Below, in pieces: positions 28,301 through 37,976 of a stretch of DNA of 64,000 nucleotides. A model generated the notes under the pieces. The model was not told where the DNA came from. It was given only the letters and a program-made list of their open reading frames with translations, and searched no databases. The position numbers and the translations under genes are program-made. The stretch covers positions 62,001 through 126,000 of the forward strand of contig CAWJWP010000035.1 of assembly GCA_963846495.1 (NCBI GenBank), in the 5' to 3' direction. This DNA comes from DASYQD01 sp963846495 (GTDB taxonomy: Bacteria > Acidobacteriota > Thermoanaerobaculia > Multivoradales > JAIOJS01). The stretch's first letter is position 1; each line of letters starts with the position of its first letter.

Positions 28301-31104
28301 ACTGCGGACCGACCTGCTCCGCAACCTACGCCCTCGGAACTCCCGTGACCTTGACGGCCACCCCCGACACGGGCTCGACCTTCACCGGCTGGAGCGGCGA
28401 CTGCACCGGCGTCGGCACCTGCAACGTGACGATGAGCCAGGCGCGGTCGGTGACCGCCACCTTCACCCTCGAAACCCACACGTTGACGGTGTCGGTGACC
28501 GGTAACGGCACCGTGACCGGCACCGGCATCAACTGCCCCGGCGACTGCAGCGAGACCTATAACTACGGCACGGTGGTGAGCCTCACCGCCTCGCCGAACG
28601 CCAACTACCACCTCTCGGCTTGGTCGGGCGACTGCAGCGGCACGGGCGCCTGCAACGTGACGATGAACGGCGACCGTAGCGTCGGCGCCACGTTCACGAT
28701 CGACACTCACACGCTCACCGTCTCGGCCACCGGCAACGGCACCGTGACCGGCACCGGCATCAACTGCCCCGGTGATTGCAGCGAAACCTACGACCACGGC
28801 ACGGTGGTCAGCCTCACCGCCACGCCCAACGCCAATCATCATTTGTCGTCCTGGTCGGGTGACTGCAGCGGCACCGGCGCGTGCAGCGTCACGATGAACG
28901 CCGACCGCAGCGTCGGCGCCACGTTCGCGATCGACACTCACACGCTCACGGTGTCGGTGACCGGCAACGGCACGGTGACGGGCACCGGCATCAACTGCCC
29001 TGGCGACTGCAGTGAGACCTACGACTACGGCACGGTGGTGAGCCTCACCGCCACACCCAACGCCAACCATCACCTCTCGGCCTGGTCAGGCGACTGTAGC
29101 GGCACCGGCGCGTGCAGCGTCACGATGAACGGCGACCGGAGCGTCGGCGCCACGTTCGCCATCGACAGCCACACCCTCACCGTCTCGGTGACCGGCAACG
29201 GCACGGTGACCGGCACCGGCATCAACTGCCCCGGCGATTGCACCGAGACCTACGACCACGGCACGGTGGTGAGCCTCACCGCCACGCCCAACGCCAACCA
29301 TCACCTCTCGGCCTGGTCGGGCGACTGTAGCGGCACCGGCGCGTGCAGCGTCACGATGAACGCCGACCGCAGCGTCGGCGCCACGTTCGCGATCGACACT
29401 CACACGCTCACGGTGTCGGTGACCGGCAACGGCACGGTGACGGGCACCGGCATCAACTGCCCTGGCGACTGCAGTGAGACCTACGACCACGGCACGGTGG
29501 TGAGCCTCACCGCCACACCCAACGCCAATCATCATTTGTCGTCCTGGTCGGGTGACTGCAGCGGCACCGGCGCGTGCAGCGTCACGATGAACGCCGACCG
29601 CAACGTCGGCGCTTCCTTCGCAATCGACACCCACACCCTCACTGTGTCAGTGACCGGCAACGGCACAGTGACCGGCACCGGCATCAACTGTCCCGGTGAC
29701 TGCAGCGAGACCTACGACCACGGCACCGTCGTGAGCCTCACCGCCACGCCGAACGCCAACCATCACCTCTCGGGTTGGTCGGGTGACTGCAGCGGCACCG
29801 GCGCGTGCAGCGTCACGACGAACGCTGACCGCAGCGTCGGCGCCACCTTTGCGATCGACACCCATACGCTGAACGTCTCAGTGACCGGCAACGGCACAGT
29901 GACCGGCACTGGCATCAACTGCCCTGGCGACTGTAACGAGACTTATGACCACGGCACAGTGGTGAGCCTCACCGCCACGCCGAACGCCAACCACCACCTC
30001 TCAGCCTGGTCGGGCGACTGCAGCGGCACGGGCGCGTGCAGCGTTACGATGACCGCCGACCGCAGCGTCGGCGCCACCTTCGCGATCGACACCCACACCC
30101 TCACCGTCTCAGTGACCGGCAACGGCACGGTGGCCGGTACTGGCATCAACTGTCCCGGCGACTGCAGCGAGTCCTACGACCACGGCACGGTGGTGGGCCT
30201 CACCGCCACGCCGAACGCCAACTACCACCTTTCGTCCTGGTCGGGTGACTGCAGCGGCACCGGCGCCTGCAGTGTCACGATGACGGCCGACAAGAGCGTC
30301 GGCGCCACCTTTGCCATCGACACCCACACCCTCAACGTGTCGGTGACCGGCAACGGCACGGTGACCGGCACCGGCGTCAACTGTCCCGGCGACTGCAGCG
30401 AGACCTATGACCACGGCACGGTGGTGGGCCTTACCGCGACGCCGAACACCAACTACCACCTCTCGGCGTGGTCAGGCGACTGCAGCGGCACGGGCGCCTG
30501 CAGCGTCACGATGACCGCCGACCGCAGCGTCGGCGCCACCTTTGCCATCGACACCCACACCCTCAACGTGTCGGTGACCGGCAACGGCACGGTGACCGGC
30601 ACCGGCCTCAACTGCCCCGGCGACTGCAGCGAGACCTACGACCACGGCACCGTCGTCGGCCTAACCGCCACACCCGGCACCGGCGCCGTGTTCACCGGCT
30701 GGAGCGGGGCCTGCTCCGGCACGGGCGCATGCAACGTCACCATCGACCAGGCTCGATCGGTAACGGCGACGTTCGGCGTCGCCATCCAGACGATCAATCT
30801 CTCGAGGCAGGGCCCGGGTAGTGTCTCGGTGCTTTCCACACCGGCAGGTATCGACTGCGGTGCGACCTGCAGCGCCCAGTTCACCTACGGCACGGACTTG
30901 TCGCTGGCAGCAACGGTCGGCTCCTCGACGCCATTCCTCGGCTACCACTTCGTCGGCTGGACCGGGCTCTGCACCGGAATCACGACGAACTGTTCTTTCA
31001 CCGTAAACGCCGACGGCACCGTGATCGTGGTGCTCGGCTGGGACTACACGAAGGACGACTTCGAAACCGGCACCCTCGAACACTGGAGCGCCCACAGCCC
31101 TTAG
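25393..31104 (+). CDS. Giant secreted protein with 12 Cys-bearing InlB-type repeats (two frameshifts)
   Basis: Reconstructed length is about 1,900 residues. Signal peptide MKRFLLLVAVAVSLAANAFA. Residues about 95-555 form a conserved secreted domain (DREELGFGSPPDTNGDVGPVYYI onward). About 555-640 is a carboxypeptidase-regulatory-like beta domain. About 640-945 is a further beta region. From 28234 come twelve repeats of the divergent InlB B-repeat type, each with two Cys pairs (GINCPGDC and SGDCSGTGAC) likely to form disulfides. Ten are exact 77-residue units. The C-terminus is DDFETGTLEHWSAHSP. Frames break at about 27741 (one extra base) and about 28210 (one missing base); both sides match in content, so it was one gene. 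Probably a cell-surface or released adhesin-like fibre. TGC-TAGCCT at 25272-25280 may be its -10. Confidence 0.7.
28474..30783 (+). repeat. Ten tandem 231-bp coding repeats
   Basis: Units begin at 28474, 28705, 28936, 29167, 29398, 29629, 29860, 30091, 30322 and 30553, exactly 231 bp (77 codons) apart. DNA identity is very high, including long identical runs with shared synonymous changes between non-adjacent units, a sign of recent expansion and gene conversion. One diverged unit precedes (28234-28473) and one follows (30784-31040). Copy number can change by recombination without losing frame. Confidence 0.95.
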
Positions 31105-31141
31105 TCGTTCGTTCCCGCGCTCCACGCGCCACACAGCAGGA

Positions 31142-31321
31142 GGCGTCGGCGTCCGGGGCCGGGGGCCGTCGCGGCGGGACCTCACGTAGGGCGCTTCGCC
31201 AGTTTTGAGAAGCCACCTCCGTACCAGCGCCCGGAGTGCGGAGGCGCGCGCCAACCTCCCAGCATCCACGAAGCGCGCGCCGGTCCCGCAGCGGCGGCCC
31301 CCGGCCCCGGACGCCGACGCC
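31142..31321 (+). repeat. Palindromic dispersed repeat, family I, copy C
   Basis: A 180-bp element in the 338-bp gap after the giant gene. Arms GGCGTCGGCGTCCGGGGCC and complement; centre GCGCCCGGAGTGCGGAGGCG as in copy B. Compared with copy A, the third base of the arm is C instead of T and its partner G instead of A, so pairing is kept. As it starts 38 bp after the stop, it may also terminate that transcript. The rest of the gap holds the promoter at 31400-31428. Confidence 0.78.
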
Positions 31322-31399
31322 GGCCGGGACCCTCGACCGCCCGACGGTCCGCGCGCCACCACTCCCCTCCCTCCGCTCCGCCGCCGGTGACCCAGGTCG

Positions 31400-31428
31400 T
31401 TGACCCGCCCCACCCCGGTCCGTATACT
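31400..31428 (+). promoter_or_regulatory. Sigma-70 promoter for the XRE regulator operon
   Basis: TTGACC (31400-31405), exactly 17 bp, then TATACT (31423-31428): the best housekeeping promoter in the window. The expected start near 31435 leaves a leader of about 8 nt before the ATG at 31443. Confidence 0.65.
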
Positions 31429-31442
31429 CCGCCCAGCTCTCT

Positions 31443-31799
31443 ATGGTTTCGCGGCATAGCCCCCAAGCGCGGCAGACGGCGGTCTCCGACCGCCAAGATC
31501 GCCCAGTCCAACTGGTCGGCCGGCAAGTCCGTCGCCTACGCAAAGAACGCCGCCTCTCCCTCGACGATTTAGCCGCGGCCGCCGGCATCCCACCCGGCGA
31601 CCTCCTCCGCCTCGAAAAGGGGGAATACCGCGCCAGCCTCGACGTTCTCTTCCGTATCCTCGGCGCCCTCGAAGTAGGCGGCGAAGCCTTCCTCATCGCC
31701 ACGGCGAAGGAAACGCCTTCCGACACGTGTTCTAACGACATTCAAGACGGCGACGAGCCGGCGGCCGCCGGTCCGCGCCGCGTTCGCACTTTGCGGTAG
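31443..31799 (+). CDS. XRE-family helix-turn-helix regulator
   Basis: 118 residues. The central part (about 28-85) is a Cro/CI-type HTH: VRRLRKERRLSLDDLAAAAG, then IPPGDLLRLEKGEYRASLDVLFRILGAL. N- and C-terminal tails are disordered-looking. It is followed 16 bp later by a TPR-only protein and then a secreted protein, likely one operon from the promoter at 31400-31428. HTH plus TPR on neighbouring genes recalls RRNPP-type quorum regulators, where both are on one chain; a split version is possible but unproven. Confidence 0.82.
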   Translation: MVSRHSPQARQTAVSDRQDRPVQLVGRQVRRLRKERRLSLDDLAAAAGIPPGDLLRLEKGEYRASLDVLFRILGALEVGGEAFLIATAKETPSDTCSNDIQDGDEPAAAGPRRVRTLR

Positions 31800-31815
31800 T
31801 CAGGAGGGGGAGCAA

Positions 31816-32721
31816 GTGACCGACGACAACGCCTCGGCGATCTACGAGCGGGAATGGCAACTGGCGATCGCCGCCAACGAGGCTGGTCGGCTCGAGGATG
31901 CCCGCCGGCACCTCGCCGCCGCCCTCCAAGCGGCCAAACAAGAAGGCGACGAAGACCTCGTCGACCGCGCCTACTGCAACCAAGCGGCCCTCAACATGGC
32001 CCTCGGCGACCACGCCGAAGACCCCGTGCCGCGACTCTGCGCCATCCTCATGCGCAACCGCTCGCCCATCAACGGCTTCCTCGCCGCCAACAACATCGCC
32101 CGTGCCTGCGAGCTGCGCCGCGACTACACCAAGGGCCTCTTCTACGCCCGCATCGCCCGCGAGCGCGCCGACGCCCTCGGCCGCCCCGAGTGGATCGCCA
32201 CGGCCAACAACCAGATCGGCAACCTCCTCCTCGCCGAGAGCTACTTCGAAGAGGCGGCCAACAACTACCGCCAGGCGCTCGGCTCCACTCCCGACGCCGG
32301 CGTCGCGCGCCAGCTCGTCTACGAAGCCAACCTCGGCTACTGCGAGCTCGTGCTCGGCCGCTACCGCAGCGGCCTCGACCTCCTCTACCGCTGCCTGCGC
32401 ACGGCCCGCCGCCGCCGCTGGGCGCGCCTCGAGATGATCGCCCGCATCGACCTCTGCTACGGCCACCTCGAGCTCGGCCGCTTCGACACCGCCGAGCGTC
32501 ACGGCCGCCGCGGCCTCGAGCTGGCGGAGAAGATCGGCGAGATCGACTGGGTGAAGAACGCCCTCTACCTCTTGGGCGAGGTCGCCGTGCTCGCCGGCGC
32601 CGACGCCCGCGCCTACGCCTGGTTCCACGAGCTGCAGCGGCGCTTCTACCCGACGCAGAGCCACCTGCCCGACCTGCTGCTCAGCATCGACATCCGCAAG
32701 CTCGTCAACCTCAGGGCTTAA
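31816..32721 (+). CDS. TPR-repeat protein
   Basis: 301 residues from GTG 31816 with AGGAGGGGG just upstream. All-helical, with at least five TPR-like pairs (AIAANEAGRLEDARRHLAAAL; ATANNQIGNLLLAESYFEEAANNYRQAL; ANLGYCELVLGRYRSGLDLLY; ARIDLCYGHLELGRFDTAERH). No signal peptide or membrane segment, so it is cytoplasmic. It sits between an XRE regulator (16 bp before) and a secreted protein (3 bp after). A role as partner or sensor part of the regulator is plausible. Confidence 0.8.
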   Translation: MTDDNASAIYEREWQLAIAANEAGRLEDARRHLAAALQAAKQEGDEDLVDRAYCNQAALNMALGDHAEDPVPRLCAILMRNRSPINGFLAANNIARACELRRDYTKGLFYARIARERADALGRPEWIATANNQIGNLLLAESYFEEAANNYRQALGSTPDAGVARQLVYEANLGYCELVLGRYRSGLDLLYRCLRTARRRRWARLEMIARIDLCYGHLELGRFDTAERHGRRGLELAEKIGEIDWVKNALYLLGEVAVLAGADARAYAWFHELQRRFYPTQSHLPDLLLSIDIRKLVNLRA

Positions 32722-32724
32722 TCC

Positions 32725-34075
32725 ATGCGACGTCGCCTCTACTTCGTCATCCTCCTCGCCGCCGGCGCGCTGGCGCTGCTCGCGGCGACGCCTGCCTCCG
32801 CAAACGAAGCGCGCACCGCCCTCGGCGCCAACGGCGAGGTCTACACGGTCGTGCGCGGCAGCTACGGCAACCTCTTCGGCGCCGACGCGCCGGCCGGCTC
32901 CGGCGCCAACCCGGTGCTGGCGCTCGAGGTGCTCAAGGCGGGCCAGCTCGAGCGCACGCTCGTGCCCGGCACCGGCGGCCCCGAGGACGAGCAGGACGCC
33001 GCCCTCGCCTACGACACCATCGGCAGCCGCCCTTACGTCATCTGGCAGTCGCAGCGGGTGTTCTCGATCGTCGGCTTCGCCGGCGCCGACGGCTGGCAGC
33101 AAACGGTCGAGCTCCCCGGCGACCTGGCAAGCACCAAGCGCAACCCGCAGCTCGCGACCTCCGTCGTGCGCTACCTCGAAGCTCGACGCCGAGGACAACC
33201 CCGTCGCCGCCCGCCGCACCATCGTCCACCTCGTCTACCACGACGACGCCGAGCCCGACGGCCGCCTCGTCTACACCGCGGCGGCGATCGAGGACAACGT
33301 GGTGGTGCCCGCCGCGAGCGCCCTCGACCTGCGGCTCCTCGCCGGCGACGCGCCGACGCTGCCCAACGCGCTGACCGCTCCGGCCAGCCTGCGGCAGAGG
33401 CCGGTGGCGCGACGCGGCCGCGACAACGACAACGTCGGCATCGCCTTCGTCGACGACGAGCGCGGCGAGCTGGTGACGGTCGAGCTCCGCCCCATCGCCG
33501 ACGACCTCGCCCACTTCGCCGACGCGGCGCGGGCGGTGGTCATCGAGATCGGCGTCCGCAACCCCGGCGACTCCCACTCGAAGATCGCCGACAAGGCGCG
33601 GGCGGTGGTGATCGAGATCGGCCGCAAGGTCATGCACCCGGTCGTTGCCGACTTCCTCAGCAAGGCCTTCCTCGACCACTTGGCGGCAGCCGACGCGTCG
33701 TCGACGATCGAGACGGCGGCGCGCGGCTCCTGGGCGCACGTCATCGGCACCGGCATCACCCTGCAGCAGGGGACGGGAGCCAAGCCGCACGTCGTCGAGC
33801 TCGCCGGCACGGCGAGCGACGGCAGCAGCCGCGCCCTCGACCTCCGCTGGGTGTCGCGCCGCGTGCTGCCGCAGCTGCCCGAGGTGCCGGACCTCAAGCT
33901 CTTCCTCTCGCCGCGCGCGCAGGAGGCGTCGATTGCCTGGAGCGCGCCGACCGCGGTGCGCTACCGCGAGACCGCCGGCCCCGGCTGGGAGCCGCTGCGC
34001 AGCCTGCAGCTCGGCCCGACGCTGACCCGCGAGCAGGCCTTCAAGCTCGTCGAACAGCGTCTCGACGAGCAATAG
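32725..34075 (+). CDS. Secreted protein of unknown function (one frameshift)
   Basis: About 449 residues when corrected. Signal peptide RRLYFVILLAAGALALLAATPASA. Start ATG 32725 lies 3 bp after the TPR gene, so they are co-translated. The frame breaks near 33180 by one extra base; after it, KLDAEDNPVAARRTIVHLVYH continues without interruption to 34075. The protein has repeated beta-strand-like stretches and a duplicated ARAVVIEIG segment about 30 residues apart, but no family I recognise. Confidence 0.65.
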
Positions 34076-34095
34076 GGTCGAGAAGCGCGTCGCAT

Positions 34096-34173
34096 CGAGA
34101 TCGCTTCGTCGCTTCGCTCCTCGCGATGACGGTCAACGTGTCATCGCGAGCGAAGCGAAGAGATCTCGATCTC
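34096..34173. repeat. Dispersed palindromic repeat, family II, copy 2 (inside-out form)
   Basis: Two half elements face each other: CGAGATCGCTTCGTCGCTTC...CGATGAC, 8 bp, then GTCATCGCGAGCGAAGCG...GATCTCG. This is the reverse of the arrangement at 17453 and 55698, where GTCAT is outermost. It fills the space between two convergent genes (stops at 34075 and 34176) and may terminate both. Confidence 0.65.
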
Positions 34174-34175
34174 GG

Positions 34176-35375
34176 CTAACGCAGCCGCCGCCGCGGCGCT
34201 GACTTGCTCTTCTCGACGTAGGGCTCGACGCCGGGCGCGGCGCAGCGCGGCAGCAGCTGGCCGAGCGCCTGCTCGATGGCGCGCACCTGCTCGCGGTCTT
34301 TCCAGGTGGCGATCGTCGACACCGTGCCGCCCGCCGTGCCGCGCGCGGTGCGGCCGGCGCGGTGGACGTAATCCTCGACCGACTCGGGGACGTTGTAGTT
34401 GACGATGTGGTCGATCACCGGGATGTCGATGCCGCGCGCCGCGATGTCGGTGGCGACGAGGATGCGGTGCTCCCCTTCGCGCAGCCCCTGCAGCGCCGCC
34501 ACGCGTTGCTGCTGCGTGAGGTCCGAGTGGATGCGCTCCACCGGGTGCCCCTCCTGCTCGAGCTGGCGCGACGCCCACTCGGCGTCGATCTTCCGCCGCA
34601 CGAAGACGAGCACGGCGCCCTTCTCCTGCTCGACGAGGGCGAAGAGGGCGCGCTTCTTGTCCTTCTCCTCGACGAAGTAGAGCCGGTGCTCGATGCCGGC
34701 GGCGGCGCGCGTGCGCGGCCGCAGGTCGACGGTGGCCGGCGAGTCCATGAAGCGCTTGGCGAGCTTCGCGATCGTCGGCGGCATGGTGGCCGAGAACATC
34801 AGCGTCTGCCGCCACGTCGGCAGCCGCTCGAGGATGCGGTTCATCTGCGGCAGGAAGCCGAGGTCGAGCATGTGGTCGGCCTCGTCGAGCACCAGGTGCT
34901 CGATCCCGTCGAGCTTGACGTTGCCGCGCTCGACGTGGTCGAGCAGCCGGCCGGGCGTGGCGACGACGATGTCTGGCCCCTTCTTCAGCGCGTCGATCTG
35001 CGGGCCCATGCGGACGCCGCCGATGATGCAGGCGGCGCGCAGCTGGTGGCTGCGGCCAAAGTGCTCGAGGAAGGCCTGCGTCTGCAGCGCGATCTCGCGC
35101 GTCGGCGAGAGGATGAGGCCGCGCACGCCACGGCCGTGCCAGAGCCGCTGCGCCAGCGGCAGCGAGAAGGCGGCGGTCTTGCCCGAGCCGGTCTGCGCCA
35201 GGCCGATGACGTCGCGGCCGGAGAGCGCCAGCGGGATCACCTCCGCCTGCACCGGCGTCGGGTGCTCGAAGCCGATCTCGCTCAAGGCCTCGAGAATCGG
35301 CTCCGAGAGGCCGAGGGCGCTGAAGCTCTTGTCGGTGGTGGTTACGGTGTGCTGCGGGATCGCACCGGTAAACAT
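34176..35375 (-). CDS. DEAD-box RNA helicase (RhlE/CsdA-like)
   Basis: 399 residues from ATG 35375 (MFTGAIPQHTV). All helicase motifs are present: Q-motif (FSALGLSEPILEALSEIGFEHPTPVQ), motif I AQTGSGKT, PTREIALQ, GG, TPGR, DEAD (VLDEADHMLDLGF), SAT, then HSDLTQQQR, ARGIDIP and YVHRAGRTAR. The basic tail (EKSKSAPRRRLR) is short. An upstream in-frame ATG at 35402 with CAGGAA is the alternative start. The TACAAT placed 8 bp before 35375 favours the shorter, leaderless form. It remodels RNA in ribosome assembly or mRNA decay. Confidence 0.92.
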   Translation of the reverse strand: MFTGAIPQHTVTTTDKSFSALGLSEPILEALSEIGFEHPTPVQAEVIPLALSGRDVIGLAQTGSGKTAAFSLPLAQRLWHGRGVRGLILSPTREIALQTQAFLEHFGRSHQLRAACIIGGVRMGPQIDALKKGPDIVVATPGRLLDHVERGNVKLDGIEHLVLDEADHMLDLGFLPQMNRILERLPTWRQTLMFSATMPPTIAKLAKRFMDSPATVDLRPRTRAAAGIEHRLYFVEEKDKKRALFALVEQEKGAVLVFVRRKIDAEWASRQLEQEGHPVERIHSDLTQQQRVAALQGLREGEHRILVATDIAARGIDIPVIDHIVNYNVPESVEDYVHRAGRTARGTAGGTVSTIATWKDREQVRAIEQALGQLLPRCAAPGVEPYVEKSKSAPRRRLR

Positions 35376-35383
35376 CTCATTCG

Positions 35384-35389
35384 ATTGTA
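35384..35389 (-). promoter_or_regulatory. -10 element TACAAT before the DEAD-box gene
   Basis: On the minus strand TACAAT ends 8 bp before ATG 35375, the same spacing as for phoB and the 13641 gene. It would give a leaderless mRNA and exclude the ATG at 35402, which lies upstream of it. Confidence 0.4.
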
Positions 35390-35529
35390 GCTTGACTGGC
35401 ATCCGGGAAGTTCCTGTGCGGGCGGCGCCGGCGCCCGAGAGCGTCAACGGCGCGCTTCTTGCTCGGCTAGCGCGGCGGCGCGGCCGTGCCGGCCGGTGCC
35501 CATAGCGCAGCGAAGGGGGAGGAGGGGTC

Positions 35530-35790
35530 ATGGGCATCCTTGCGTGGATCGTCTTCGGCCTGATCGCCGGTTTCATCGCCAAGCTGCTGACGCCCGGCAG
35601 TGACCCGAAGGGTTGCATCATCACCGTCGTCTTGGGCGTGCTCGGCGCCGTCCTCGGCGGTTTCCTCGGCAGCCTGCTCGGCTTCGGCAACATCACCGGC
35701 TTCGACCTGCGCAGCTTCCTACTCGCCGTCGGCGGCGCCATCCTGCTGCTACTGCTCTACCGCGTGCTCGCCGGCCGCCGTCGCGCCTAG
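35530..35790 (+). CDS. GlsB/YeaQ/YmgE-family small membrane protein
   Basis: 86 residues, three hydrophobic helices (ILAWIVFGLIAGFIAKLL; CIITVVLGVLGAVLGGFLGSLL; FLLAVGGAILLLLLYRVLAG) with the family's PGSDPKGC-type loop and Gly zippers. GGAGGGG lies just before the ATG. The family is linked to envelope and stress responses; biochemical function is not settled. Its stop overlaps that of the convergent typA gene: both use the palindrome CTAG at 35787-35790. Confidence 0.88.
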   Translation: MGILAWIVFGLIAGFIAKLLTPGSDPKGCIITVVLGVLGAVLGGFLGSLLGFGNITGFDLRSFLLAVGGAILLLLLYRVLAGRRRA

Positions 35791-37670
35791 TCCTGCTTGG
35801 CCAGCGTGCGCCGCCGCGAGGCGGAGAGCACGCGCTTGCGGAGGCGGAACGCTTTCGGCGTCACCTCCACCAGCTCGTCCTCGCGGATGAACTCGAGCGC
35901 CTGCTCGAGCGACAGCTTGCGCGGCGGCACGAGGCGCACCAGCTCGTCGCTCGTCGAGCTGCGCATGTTGGTGAGCTTCTTCTCCTTGGTGATGTTGACG
36001 TCGAGGTCGCTTTCGCGGGCGTGCTCGCCGACGATCATCCCTTCGTAGACCTCTTCGGTGGGGCCGACGAGGAGGGTGCCGCGCGGCTGCAGGTGGTCGA
36101 TGGCGTAAGGCGTCGCCTTGCCTGCCCGATCGGAGACCAGCACGCCGGTCATGCGATGGGCGATCTCCCCTTGCCACGGCTCCCAGCCCTCGAAGAGGTG
36201 GTTCATCAAGCCGCCGCCGCGCGTCTCGGTGAGGAATTCGGTGCGGAAACCGATGAGGCCGCGCGAGGGGATGCGGAACTCGAGGCGAACGCGGCCGCTG
36301 CCGTGGTTGACCAGGTTGAGCAGCCGCCCCTTGCGCATGCCCGCCTTCTGCGTGACACCACCCACCGACTCCTCGGGGCAATCGATGACGAGTTGCTCCA
36401 TCGGCTCGTGCAGCTTGCCGTCGATGGTGCGCGTCAGCACCTCGGGCTTCCCCACCGCCAGCTCGTAGCCTTCGCGGCGCATCATCTCGATGAGGATCGC
36501 CATCTGCAGCTCGCCACGGCCCGAGACCTGGAACGCCTCGGGCGCGTCCGTCCCTTCGACGCGGATGGCGACGTTGAGACGCGCCTCGCGCAGCAGCCGC
36601 TCGCGCAGCTTGTTGGAGGTGACGTGCTGCCCCTCGCGGCCGGCGACCGGCGAGTCGTTGACGGCGAAGACCATCTGCAGCGTCGGCTCGTCGACGTGGA
36701 TGGGCGGCAGCGGCCGCGGGTCGGCGGGATCGGAGAGCGTGTCGCCGATCGTCACCTCTTCGATGCCCGACACGGCGACGATGTCGCCCGCGCTCGCTTC
36801 CGCAATCTCCACCCGCCGTAAGCCGTCGTATCCATAGAGGCCGGTGACCTTGAAGGTGACGACGGCGCCGTCGCGATGGCAGACCGCAGCGTCCTGCCCC
36901 TTGCGCACCGCGCCGTTGAAGAGGCGGCCGATGGCGAGGCGGCCGACGTAGTCGTCGTAGTCGAGGCTCGTCACCAGCAGCTGCAGCGGCACGTTCGGCG
37001 AGTAGCTCGGCGCCGGGACCGTACGCAGGATCTCCTCGAAGAGCGGCTCGAGCGTCGTCTCCTCGCCTTCGGGCGTGGCGTAGCAGGTGCCCTTGCGCGC
37101 GTTGCAGTACCAGACCGGGAAATCGAGCTGCCCCTCCTCGGCATCGAGGTCGATGAAGAGGCTGTAGATCTCGTCGAGCACCTCGGCCGGCCGCGCGTCG
37201 GGGCGGTCGATCTTGTTGATCACCACGATGGGAACGAGGTGCGCCTCGAGCGCCTTGCGCAGCACGAAGCGGGTCTGCGGCAGCGGCCCCTCGCTGGCGT
37301 CGACGAGCAGCAGCACGCCGTCGACCATCTTGAGCGTGCGCTCGACCTCGCCGCCGAAGTCGGCGTGGCCGGGGGTGTCGACGATGTTGATGCGGGTGCC
37401 GAGATAGTTGATGGAAGTGTTCTTGGCGAGGATGGTGATGCCCTTCTCGCGCTCGAGGTCGTTGCTGTCCATCACCCGCTCCATCACCGACTCGTTCATG
37501 CGGAAGGTCCCGCTCTGCCAGAGCATGGCGTCGACGAGCGTCGTCTTGCCATGGTCGACGTGGGCGATGATGGCCAGGTTGCGCACGTCGGCGCGGCGCT
37601 CACTGCCGCCTTGGTCTGTGCTTTGGCGAGTCGAGGCGGCGGGAGCCGCCGCTGGGGTCTCCGTCTGCAC
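35787..37670 (-). CDS. typA: Ribosome-associated GTPase TypA/BipA
   Basis: 627 residues. GTPase domain with AHVDHGKTT (36-44), switch I region REKGITILAKN, DTPGHADFGGEVER (G3) and NKIDRPDA (G4). Then EF-G-like domains II, III and V and the TypA-specific C-terminal domain (GLIGFRTEFLTETRGGGLMNH, TNMRSSTSDELVRL). An N-terminal extension of about 28 residues rich in Ala/Thr/Gln precedes the usual start. It acts on the ribosome during stress and 50S assembly. Confidence 0.96.
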   Translation of the reverse strand: MQTETPAAAPAASTRQSTDQGGSERRADVRNLAIIAHVDHGKTTLVDAMLWQSGTFRMNESVMERVMDSNDLEREKGITILAKNTSINYLGTRINIVDTPGHADFGGEVERTLKMVDGVLLLVDASEGPLPQTRFVLRKALEAHLVPIVVINKIDRPDARPAEVLDEIYSLFIDLDAEEGQLDFPVWYCNARKGTCYATPEGEETTLEPLFEEILRTVPAPSYSPNVPLQLLVTSLDYDDYVGRLAIGRLFNGAVRKGQDAAVCHRDGAVVTFKVTGLYGYDGLRRVEIAEASAGDIVAVSGIEEVTIGDTLSDPADPRPLPPIHVDEPTLQMVFAVNDSPVAGREGQHVTSNKLRERLLREARLNVAIRVEGTDAPEAFQVSGRGELQMAILIEMMRREGYELAVGKPEVLTRTIDGKLHEPMEQLVIDCPEESVGGVTQKAGMRKGRLLNLVNHGSGRVRLEFRIPSRGLIGFRTEFLTETRGGGLMNHLFEGWEPWQGEIAHRMTGVLVSDRAGKATPYAIDHLQPRGTLLVGPTEEVYEGMIVGEHARESDLDVNITKEKKLTNMRSSTSDELVRLVPPRKLSLEQALEFIREDELVEVTPKAFRLRKRVLSASRRRTLAKQD

Positions 37671-37976
37671 GGCTGCCTCCGAAATCGGGAAGAACGGTTA
37701 CGGGTGGGGCGGAACTGGGACGGAACGGGGGCGGAAGTGGCAACGGCCGGAGCGCTGACCTCCGGCCGCGCGTGAAGTGTACCACTGCCGCCCGCCCGCG
37801 ATCGGGCGCATCCTGAAGATTGGTCCCTTCGCGGGGGAATACCCCCCTGTTCACCTCTGTTGCCGTCCCTGCACCCGGCATTTTCTCGGCGCCCTGCACG
37901 CAGTGAGGATCGTCACCCTGGCAACCGCCAGCCTTCGCTACCACCGCCCCCGACTGCGGGGGAACGAAGGAGCTCG
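37671..37976. other. Divergent intergenic region between typA and the transglycosylase gene
   Basis: 306 bp without a gene. An extended -10 on the minus strand (TGG-TACACT, 37776-37784) lies about 105 bp before typA and leaves a long leader. On the plus side AAGGAG lies before ATG 37977. The middle is plain GC-rich sequence with no strong hairpin. Confidence 0.4.

Noticed and set aside
28474..30783. Regular direct repeats considered as a CRISPR array or satellite
   Set aside because: The 231-bp period, full open reading frame and coding-type variation show tandem protein repeats.
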